DNA from: Oasisia sp. SBJ-2009
Taxonomy: Eukaryota; Annelida; Polychaeta; Sabellida; Siboglinidae
Length of the DNA stretch: 64,000 bases
Assembly (NCBI GenBank): GCA_964017155.1
Contig: OZ024865.1
Span: forward strand, 37,900,426 to 37,964,425
Direction: 5' to 3'
The notes under the pieces are model-generated. The model did not search any database. It saw nothing but the letters and a program-made list of their open reading frames with translations, and was not told where the DNA came from. Below are positions 45,695 through 54,602 of this stretch, piece by piece. Every line of letters starts with the position of its first letter. The stretch's first letter is position 1. The translations under genes and the position numbers were made by a program.

Positions 45695-46740
45695 TTGATT
45701 GCATGTCTTTGCGATGCACATGGGCAACACAATGTACAACAGCGTAAATTACTTGGTGAAGTGGTAGCCATCCTTAGATATGAATTGTATAATATGCTTT
45801 TGGTACGTAGTCTGTGTGATAATTCAGATTTAAGATTAAAGAACGAACATTTGTTATAATATAACACCTGTGGTCATTTACCTTTTCATATTTTTCCCAA
45901 GATTGAATAGTATAGAAGATATACCAGTGCTTGTAAACTGGCAGCCATCTTGGATTTCTAGATGACATCATCAGTATATGAACTTTGATCTGATACAGAT
46001 AGATGTGACTCCAAAATAGCCAGTGATAGACACCTTCACGACTAATTTGGAGTAAATAGTTAAGGAGATATGCCAGTTTTTGTGTTACGGCGGCCATCTT
46101 GGCAGCCATCTTGGAAATTACCATTATGTAATACGATATTAACATAATACTTAGTTCTAATGGATAGCTTGACCCCTAAAACCTAGGTATAGAAACAAAA
46201 ATCACCTTCCTATGATGAACAGGTCGGGAGCTATGGTCATTTATATGTAACGGCGGCCATCTTGGACGCCATCTTGAATTCCTCAAATTGCTCAAGGGTG
46301 ACAACATGTCATCAAGCAGTTTTTGAACATAGACACCCTTGGCTACCAAAATCAACAGTAAAAAAAACTTAATACAACAATGCAGGGTTAACCCTCTCTG
46401 CTCCCGGACTATGGGTACTGTACTGACGGGTTCCTTCTCATAAACTTCTGGATCTCTTTCTTGCCTTCATGTGGACAGAAAAGTTTGTGAAATAACTGAG
46501 CAGAACAAATTGTGAATCTACTGTACCTACCGTTCTATAAACAAGCAATACATCATTCATCAACAGCATACTTATCATCCAAACACAGAGGTTGTAGGAA
46601 GATAATACATAATTTTTCAACCAGTGTTACAGGGAATTTTTTTATTGTGTTTCTCACTGAAAGTTTGTTTAATTAATTTTCTATGACAATATATCAATTA
46701 CTCTATTTTACAAATTAAAAATGTGTTCCCTGCATACTGT

Positions 46741-46860
46741 AATATAACTAATCAGGCAATGTCACTTCATCTTTTTAACCAATATAACTAATCAGGCAAT
46801 CTCACTTCATCTTTTTAACCAATATAACTAACCAGGCAATCTCACTTCATCTTTTTAACC
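46741..46860. repeat. 40-bp tandem repeat, 3 copies
   Basis: The unit is AATATAACTAATCAGGCAAT followed by (C/G)TCACTTCATCTTTTTAACC; three copies in exact register with two substitutions. Confidence 0.97.
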
Positions 46861-47870
46861 AAAGTAATCATAGGCCAGCATTGTCTCTTTGGCACTCCAT
46901 TTGGTATATGTTCGTTCCTGAACTGCATTGGAAACAACATATGTTATTTGAGAGAACAAATTGACAATAAATGTAAACGAAGGTACATCAATGCAGTCAA
47001 ACTCATTTCATGTTCACCTTTGTGATATGGTTACATAATTTTTACTGTCAGCTTTGGATAGTACAAAACTTTGTTTGTGTAACAGAGAATTATACGAACC
47101 CAAGCAAAATCAAATATAATAATCTCTCTAATTTATATACATAGTAATAGTCAATTGATGACATCTGATAAAGAAACACTGTCTGTATGATTTGTATACT
47201 TCTAGAAGACATTGACAGTACACGTTTATATATAATCACATCTCTCGGGCTCCATTTCTGGTTAACTATTGACTCTTTATGGCCTTATTTGCTAGTCACT
47301 CATTTCTTGCATGCAAGTACAGTCCACAGCCCACACATCATATTAGCATAAAAGCAAGTGATAGCAAATGAGTCTTGGACATTGTCCTGGATGATTAGTA
47401 CACTTCTCGTACACATAAACTGTAAACTGTTATATAATAATCACCTCTCTCGGGTTCCATTTCTGCATCTCCACATTTCACACCAGATCGCACACTACTG
47501 CCAAAGCCTACAAATTTTGGTATACATTTAAGTCTTTGACATTAAATAACTTGCAATTTCAGCAATTCACACACTGGTTAACTACTGACTCTTCTTGGCC
47601 TTATTTGCTAGTCATTCATTTTATTTGCTAGTCATTCATTCAAACCTATCAAATAGTCCATGCTAGCTTGTTGATGTACTTGTTTTGTTTCATCATCACG
47701 TTCAGAAAACTCATGTTTTATTTGACGATTAGATAATAAACACACCTGTTTATTGAACAGACTATGCACGATTTTAATGTACTGGACTTGCGGCCATAAA
47801 AGAACATAATTATTGATGGGAAAATAGATTAGAGCAGATGTGTTAGTTTATAAGTAAAGTTTGTAAGTAT
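46861..47870. repeat. No gene; loose duplication TCTCTCGGG..GGCCTTATTTGCTAGTCA
   Basis: The block TCTCTCGGG(C/T)TCCATTTCTG plus GGTTAACTA(T/C)TGACTCTT..TGGCCTTATTTGCTAGTCA(C/T)TCATT occurs at 47243-47308 and again, spread out, at 47447-47620. A further ATTTGCTAGTCATTCATT copy follows at 47621. No coding. Confidence 0.7.
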
Positions 47871-47871
47871 T

Positions 47872-49515
47872 AGCTTTATTAGCCAGGTCCATGCTTTTAG
47901 CAATAACTTTGCATTCATTTCAGGAGTGTCTATAAATATGGCAGTATACATAATAGCAATGTACTTTCACCTCACACTTACAACAATCAATAAGAATTAC
48001 ACAATTTTATCACATATCAATTGGGAGAAACTCCTCCGATCCTGGCATAGACTCAGACACATCATCTGAGAGTAAGAATGCAATTATAAATAGAAATGAA
48101 ACATAATAATGAAAATATGACACATTGTTACAAGGACACATCAGAAATCTTGTCACCATGCAAATTGTTTGTCTGAAATTCTGTAATCTCCATCCCTGTA
48201 ATCCAGGGTTGTCATTACATAGACACTCTCTAGCATATGTCATATGCATTGAATGGAAATTTAAAAAGGTTTTTTTCAGCTACCACGTTGGCAAAAAAGT
48301 CGCGATGACAGTGACACACTTCATTATCTCCTGATCCTTTGGGTTAACGAAAAACGATGTCACTCGATCGTTTCTCTGGGCCGCTCGATTGCTCAGATCT
48401 TGTATCATGGCGAAAGGCGTCATGTTTTCCACCCGCGGCAACACTGAAATGCGAGTTGCACACACAGGTAAAAGCCTGCAACACTCCTCTGTCACTACAA
48501 CTGATCCAGGTCAGATCGGCAACCCACCTGCATAAACTTCAATGCTTATTTCTTCTTCTGGCTTTGTACATGGTTTCGCTGGAGATGAATTCCATCCAAT
48601 TAATATGACTGATGCTCACTTTTGTTGTATCGGGAAAATAAATATGGAACAACACAAATAGTTAGCGAAATAAATTGTGATTCAAAATATTTTGATTTCC
48701 ACGAGAATTCCGGGAGTATTTATTATAAACATAGACATTAAAAGGTGGTAAAACATTTTGAAAAGGCACTAATAATTGAGGCGAGTTAACTGTAAGTTCA
48801 CCAGACACTGTCACATTTGTAACTCACCTGTCATTTCCTTCTCATGGTTCGGGTCCATTCGAAGCGCAATGGATCAAAGAGCAGCTCTTTTTACTTCTTT
48901 CTTGTGATATGACTCAAGTGAAATAGTCCACAAACAGCTAAAACCATGGAAACATTCTATAAATGCTGCTGTGTGCTCATCGCTTAACTTCAGCAATGCC
49001 ATTGTGGATTAATAATCCTTGGAATTGCGTGATTTTGATTGGTCCATTTAATTGAAAAAGAAGCTGGTTGAAAGCAATCTTGAAAAAGATAGAACATGTT
49101 CTATTCCTTTCAACGTCGAAAGCAACCATTGAATTTTATGCTGCTTTCTTTCAATCCCATGTTCACAGTAGGAATTTTTGGTCTCTTCTCTTGTAGAGAA
49201 TGCTAATAATTTAGGTTAGTTTTGCCCAAACTAAGGTTTGCGTGTGCATATGCATACATCAACCAGGATAATTTGGACCGGCAAAAATTTGATCCTGCAC
49301 AAAAATCTGGTGGATTTTGGTCCATGATCACCATCCATGTATCAGTGGGAAATCAATCCTACGGTGGTGCCATCTTGTGAGCAAAACATTCATACAATCT
49401 GACAGTGACATTCATTTAATAGTTTTAATAGTTGCGCTATTTACGGTTACAGTTGGTAATACCCGCTATTCACGGAGAAGGTTAATAATTTCTTTCAACA
49501 TGGACTCAGATTGCT
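47872..49515. repeat. R1 (hAT-derived) repeat, copy A
   Basis: The main block (48284-49515) aligns with 51830-53265 and 63365-64000. The minus strand contains FFVNPKDQEIMKCVTVIATF and an upstream NRAAQRNDRVTS region, remnants of a hAT-type transposase N-terminus. The 3' half is non-coding (CATTTGTAACTCACCTGTCATTTCCTTCTCATGGTTCG, then the GCCATCTTGTGAGCAAAACATTC block). The word AGCTTTATTAGCCAGGTCCATGCTTTTAG at 47872 also precedes copy B, so the repeat may extend that far. Confidence 0.8.
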
Positions 49516-49534
49516 GAGTCATGTAGTGTACCTT

Positions 49535-50516
49535 TTACTCCCTATGGCTGCTGCTGCTGCTGGGGAAGTAATTGTTACAACACTGTCCTTGTCCCTGTGT
49601 TGACGTGGACGGTGTCGGGTATGTGCTGCCAATTGAAAACAATATTTAAAATATCCAATTTCACTAAACAAATTAATTATTGAGTATACTTATAATAAAC
49701 TATGTAATATGATGTGTTACCAAAGCACAAAGTGAATTATTTGTACTGATAGTATGTGTACTTTTGTGATAACAATGAAATTCTCATATGTACAACTATC
49801 ATATGTTACATTGTGTGACGTAATATTTAATAACTGATGTCCAATACAACAATTAATTTCCAGTATGTTTGCACATGAGAAGAATACTTACTGTACACTG
49901 CTGGTGTCAACACCACCAACAATTCCACTTATGACACTGTTCCCAATGCCAACACTTTCCTCCACCATCTCCTCCATTTTCGTTAGAGGTGGTTGTGGGG
50001 GTTCTCCTCCTAAATGTCAGTTTAATGATTACTTAACAAATAACACCTACTGCATGTTATTACATAATTTGAGATTAATAATTTCTCAATATTATCATTC
50101 ATTTGTGATATCACGACGTATGAGATTGAAACATCTATTACTGTTAACTGTTGCCAAAAAACTGTATATGAATGTGGATGCCACACACATCATACATACA
50201 TATTATTATTATACACATTCATTACTTTCTACTTAAGGATTAATTATTACTATGACATTACACATATATTTCCACAATTACCATTGATAAGTACATTACA
50301 CTTTTCATGTCATGATAAAAATCACACACATTTCTCTAACAAAACAAGGTAATTATGTCTGTTTTCTTTATTTTACCTGTCTTACGCATTTCATTTCTGT
50401 ATTTCTGTATTGCTGTCAGCATATGGCTTTTGTGATCCAACCACTTCTTCTCAATCTGATTTGCAGTCTTCCTAGCCATACCGACACCATTAACCATTTC
50501 CATGCGGTAGACTGGG
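49535..50516 (-). CDS. Spliced Myb/SANT-like DNA-binding protein (3' portion)
   Basis: Three minus-strand exons join in phase. Exon a, 50516-50377, follows TTGTGCCTGCCTCAG and ends AAGACAG|GTAAAA. Exon b, 50009-49892, follows TGACATTTAG and ends GTGTACA|GTAAGT. Exon c, 49625-49535, follows TTTTCAATTGGCAG and ends at a TAA. The product reads PVYRMEMVNGVGMARKTANQ, IEKKWLDHKSHMLTAIQKYR, KTG|GGEPPQPPLTKMEEMVEE, SVGIGNSVISGIVGGVDTSS and a Ser-rich C-terminus. VNxxG..RT..Q..KKW.D.KS and TGGG.PP.PLT..E are hallmarks of Myb/SANT-like domains (often partnered with Harbinger transposases, also in host regulators). The N-terminal part of the domain must lie in an exon above 50516 that I could not place. 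Clean splicing and no stops suggest a live gene. Confidence 0.7.
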
Positions 50517-50639
50517 CTGAGGCAGGCACAAATTATTGTGTCGACGTATTTCAGCAGTGCAGGGCCCTCGTGGTAGTGAATTGGCTGTGATAGATACAAA
50601 GACATATAAATATGAAATGCTTTCACCCACTGTGGAAAA

Positions 50640-50905
50640 TTCTTAATCTCCCCTTAGGGCGGACACACCGCGGATGGACCATTGTCCCCCTGTTGATGCA
50701 GGCCCAGCGAGAGATTTGGTTTGCTGGATCTGAAACCAGGCAACAAGGACGACATTTCAACATACTCTCCGGCCCATACTTTACCTCGAACATTGGCTGG
50801 TACATGGGCATGGATGGAGGCTGCGGCTGTTGTAAATACCCAAACTCTCTCCCGCGTTTTTTTTGGGGGAGGCCATCTATCAGGGCCCCAACCCCTGCTC
50901 ACCAT
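50640..50905 (-). pseudogene. Fragment of a retroelement-type ORF (tentative)
   Basis: The minus frame contains ERVWVFTTAAASIHAHVPAN and VRGKVWAGEYVEMSSLLPGF. 'P..V..K(I/V)W.GEYV....LLP' is a pattern I associate with an ORF found beside tyrosine-recombinase retroelements in invertebrates. Only about 85 codons remain, with no start. Confidence 0.3.
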
Positions 50906-51139
50906 GTGATGAGGGCCCCTGCATCATAGACCATGGAGGCGCAGTGGCGCCATCTACCTGACCAGAAGCTGTTCTGCCAGAAGCGCAGAAGGGGATGGCC
51001 TCCTGCGGTAAGTCAGTCAATGGCGTCACGAAGTCCGCACTGGGCTGGGTCAATGATTGGCTAAATTCATCTCCGATGCCTAATTAACATATGGACCTTG
51101 AACTGGTTAAATAATACATACTGATCTTTACACGAGATT

Positions 51140-51234
51140 CAACTATTCCTACAGAATCAGTTGAGCTTCAACTGAAACTCAGTTGAGTTTCAACTGAGTT
51201 TCAACTATGCATTTTTGTTTGGGTAGCTTTATTA
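51140..51234. repeat. Short TTCAAC-repeat element
   Basis: CTACAGAATCAGTTGAGCTTCAACTGAAACTCAGTTGAG.. ends in TTTTTGTTTGGG. It shares end words and the AGTTGA(G)TTTCAACT core with the element at 22755-23215, in the opposite orientation. It lies immediately before the AGCTTTATTAGCC word that precedes R1 copy B. Confidence 0.6.
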
Positions 51235-53265
51235 GCCAGGTCCATGCTTTTAGCTAAAACTCTGCATTAGTTTCAGGATACTAATAGTATATTAATACTT
51301 TATTGTACAAACTTTCACTACAAAGAAAATTCAGAATGAATCAACAAATCACAAACTGTGATTCACTGGAATATTGCACATTAACATTACATCCTCAATG
51401 TTGCAAACTGTATGTCCTCATGTTTACTTGCCAATATCCAAAACAGTGTGCCAAATTTGACTGGTAAGCAGACTGCATAACTCAAAAAGTCATACTTGCA
51501 AGTGTCTACAAACATTGCTTGTTGCTGTTCAACACCAGTCAAGCACTGCTACAATTAGCCACTGACTGAATGTGTGTGTGTGTGCATGTGTGCGTGTGTG
51601 CGTGCATTCGTGCGTGCGTGTGTTTGGGTGTGGTGTGTGTTGTGTGTGTGTTGTAACTGGTCTGGCAGTGCTTGACAACAAACTGACTTTATTGCGGGGT
51701 GGTCGCACTCTTGACGATCATTGTAGTCTTTTGACACCCGCAGGAGAACCTTGTCGCCGTTTCGCTATCGAGGAATGTATTCTTCACGACTTTCGTGAAG
51801 TAATCCGCGAGTTGAAAGGAAAGGTTGTGTTCAGCGACCACGTTGGCAAACAAAGTCTCGGTGACAATGACACACTTTGTTATCTCCTGGTTCTTCAGGT
51901 TAACGAAAAACGATGTAACTCGATCCTTTCTCTGCGCCGCTCGATTGAGAGCCCCGTGCTGAGAACTTGTAGCATGGCAAAAGGTATCATGTTTTCCACC
52001 CGCGGCAACACTGAAATATTAGTTGCACACACGGCAAAAAATATGCGACATTCCTCTGTCGCTTTGGCTAATCCATGTCAGATCGGAAACCCACCCTGCA
52101 TAAACTTCAATGCATATTTCTTGTTCTGGCTTTGTACATGGCTTCGCTGGAGCCACATTGATATGCGTAGCGGTTTTATATGTTTGCAGGTTGTGATCAC
52201 ATGACGAATTCCATCTAATTAATATGCCTGTTGCTCACTTTCGTTGTATCCGGAAAATAAACATGGAATAACGCGAATAGTTACCGACATAAATTTGCAA
52301 TTCAAAATACTTTGATTACCACGAGAATTGCGGGAGTATTTATTTATAAACATATACACATTAAAAGGTGATTAAAACACCTTTCAAAAAGGCACTAATA
52401 ATTCAGACCAGTTAACTGTAAGTTCACCAGACACTGTCACATTTGTAACTCACCTGTCATTTCCTTCTCATGGTTCGCGTCCATTCGAAGCGCAATGGAT
52501 CAAAGAGCAGCTGTTTTTACTTCTTTCTTGTGATATGACTCGAGTGAAATGTTCCACAAACAGTTAAAACCATGGAAACATTCTATAAATGCTGGTGTGT
52601 GCCCATCACATAACTTCAGCAATGCCATTGTAGAGTAATAATCCTTGGAATTGTGTGATTTTGATAGGTCCACTTAATTCAAAAAGAGGCTGGTTGATAG
52701 CAACCTTGAAAAAAAAGATAGAACATGTTATATTCCTTTCAGCGTCTAAAGCAACCGTTGAATTCGACGCTGCTTGCTTTCAATCCCATGTCCACACTAG
52801 GCATTTTGGTCTCTTCAACGAAATTGCTTTCAACGTTCAACGCAGATTGAACAGTGTGAACGCACCTTAAGTCACACAATATTGCATTATGTGCAGCGTT
52901 CCCCTAGAAAAATGATGTGCAAAGTGGTAGAGAATGTTAATAATTTAGGTTAATTTTGCCCAAACTAAGGTTTGTGTGTGTGTGTGTGCATACGCATGGG
53001 CATGTGCACTAACATCAGCCAGGATTATTTTGACCAGCAAAAAATTGATCCTGCACAAAAACCTGGTGGGTTTTGTTCATGATCACCATTCATGTATCAG
53101 TGAGAAATCAATTATATGGTGGTGCCATCTTGTGAGCAAAACATTCATACAAACTGACAGTGACATTCATTTAATAGTTTTACTAGTCGTGCTATTTACA
53201 ACGGTTGGCATTACCAGCTGTTCGCAGTGAACGCTAACAATTTCTTCCAACTTGGACTCACGGTT
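51234..53265. repeat. R1 (hAT-derived) repeat, copy B
   Basis: The longest copy. 51655-52060 is the hAT-related part (aligning with 63190-63590), 52430-52870 the CACCTGTCATTTCC..GCGCAATGGATCAAAGAGCAGCT block, and 52950-53265 the 3' part. A GT-rich microsatellite sits inside at 51570-51655. The 210-codon plus-strand frame (51572-52204) is antisense to the transposase remnant. Confidence 0.8.
51570..51655. repeat. GT-rich microsatellite
   Basis: Imperfect (TG)n interspersed with TGCG units. Confidence 0.85.
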
Positions 53266-53650
53266 ACGGTCCTGGACTATCTTCGGGGATGGCACCGGAA
53301 AAAAACGAAGAAAGCTGTCGCTAGATATGGCACATGTCCATCTAGGCATGTGGCTGGGCGCATCTCTCAGCATTTCTCTCAGCAGGCTTCAGCATTGTTG
53401 ACGGGCTGTCAGACGCCTGTGTTTTTAAGTCAGGCTTGGGAACATTCCACTATCCCAGCTGTACAACCATGACAAGAGCGACACTTGTTTGGATGATTAT
53501 CGTCGCCGCACATGAGTCTAGTGCAGGTTCACAGTAGTGTAAGCTGTAGTCTGAGGAATTGTCCCAATCATGGACATTTCCATCAGTGCATCATTCTATG
53601 CATTTTGAACGTTTCCGTTGATCTTTGCTTTGTAGCTAATTGCAAGACTT

Positions 53651-54080
53651 CCAACTGCTGTGGCAATCCGCCAACGGCTGTGTCAATCCTCCAACGGCTG
53701 TCTCAATCCTCCAACGGCTGTCTCAATCCTCCAGCAGCTGTGTCAATCCTCCATCAACTGTGTCAATCCTCCAACAGCTGTGTCAATACTCCAACAGCTG
53801 TGTCAATCCTCCAACAGCTGTGTCAATCCTCCAACAGCTGTGTCAATACTCCAACAGTTGTGTCAATTCTCCAACAGCTGTGTCAATCCTCCAAAAGCTG
53901 TGTCAATCCTTCAACAGCTGTGTCAATCCTCCAGCAGCTGTGTCAAACCTCCAACAGCTGTGTCAATCCTCCAACAGGTGTGTAAATCCTCCAACAGCCG
54001 TGTCAATCCTCCAACAGCTGTCTCAATCCTCCAACAGCTGTGTCAATCCTCCAACAGCTGTGTCAATCCTCCAACAGCAG
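53651..54080. repeat. 20-bp minisatellite with an E-box in most units
   Basis: The unit is CCAACAGCTGTGTCAATCCT, about 21 copies with scattered changes. CAGCTG (an E-box) is in most units. The 20-bp period gives a 20-residue repeat (VNPPTAVSILQQLCQSSNSC) readable in all three plus frames. The array runs straight into the LINE ORF1 frame and may be its 5' UTR or an independent array at the truncation point. Confidence 0.95.
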
Positions 54081-54083
54081 GCA

Positions 54084-54602
54084 ATGATCATCGTTGCAGT
54101 GAAAACAAGCATCATTGATGGACAGACGTTAAACAAAGGAGAAGATGTTGTTGTTTGTCTTCCGGGCGCTCGGATTGAGCATGTGACAGATAGGGTAGAG
54201 AACGTGTTGGGGCATGGCCAGGGAGGATCGATATTAGTACATGTAGGGACGAACAATGCAGACAGGGAGGGGACAACTAGAATAGTGCAAAGATACAGAC
54301 AGTTGGTAGGGAAACTGAAGAAGACAAGAGTTGAACAGATCATTATCTCAGGAATCTTGCCAGTAATCGGAGGAAGGGGAGCAACCTATAGAAACTGTAA
54401 GAGGATGGCAATCAATGCTCTGGTGGAGCAGATGTGTGAAGGAGAAGGAGTTGGATTTGTAGATTTGTGGGGATACTTTGTTGGGAAGGAAGATATGTAC
54501 GTGAGAGATGGCCTCCATCTAAGCGGAAAGGGCGCAGCAGTGTTCTCCGAGAACCTGCTTCAATCTATGGACAGAGGAACAGGTTGCAATTTTTTAAACT
54601 AG
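54084..54602 (+). CDS. LINE ORF1, SGNH/GDSL esterase-like domain (5' truncated)
   Basis: The frame is open from 53640, but its first 148 codons are minisatellite; the domain starts at about the ATG at 54084. Visible motifs: a GDS-like first block that reads VAVKTSIIDGQ (Gly and Asp changed, Ser kept), CLPGARIEHV (block II), ILVHVGTNNADREG (block III, Gly/Asn) and VRDGLHLSGKG (catalytic Asp-His block), ending at a TAG at 54602. CR1 ORF1 proteins often carry such an esterase. The altered GDS block and missing N-terminus suggest a damaged or truncated ORF1. It overlaps ORF2 by 136 bp in another frame. Confidence 0.7.
   Translation: MIIVAVKTSIIDGQTLNKGEDVVVCLPGARIEHVTDRVENVLGHGQGGSILVHVGTNNADREGTTRIVQRYRQLVGKLKKTRVEQIIISGILPVIGGRGATYRNCKRMAINALVEQMCEGEGVGFVDLWGYFVGKEDMYVRDGLHLSGKGAAVFSENLLQSMDRGTGCNFLN

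Larger units (their letters stand above)
42378..46387. mobile_element. 4.0-kb long-terminal-inverted-repeat element (element 2)
   Basis: Arms of about 535 bp (42378-42913 and 45855-46387) are inverted copies, sharing TGCATTGTTGTATTAAGTTT, CTTGATGACATGTTGTCA, repeated AAGATGGC(G/C)GCC words and CACAGGTGTTATATTATAAC at the inner edge. TTAA lies just outside each arm (42374-42377 and 46388-46391), as for piggyBac or Kolobok target sites. However, weak similarity (CAGT..CCAT..AGTC(T/C)GGGAGC) continues outside, so the true ends may lie further out. The interior holds a broken PIN/CXC nuclease-like gene. Confidence 0.7.

Noticed and set aside
51572..52204. 210-codon plus-strand frame
   Set aside because: It starts in a GT microsatellite and is antisense to the hAT-derived remnant seen better at 63.1-63.6 kb.
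53640..54083. 148-codon N-terminal extension of LINE ORF1
   Set aside because: It is the 20-bp array; all three plus frames read the same repeat, so it carries no coding signal.
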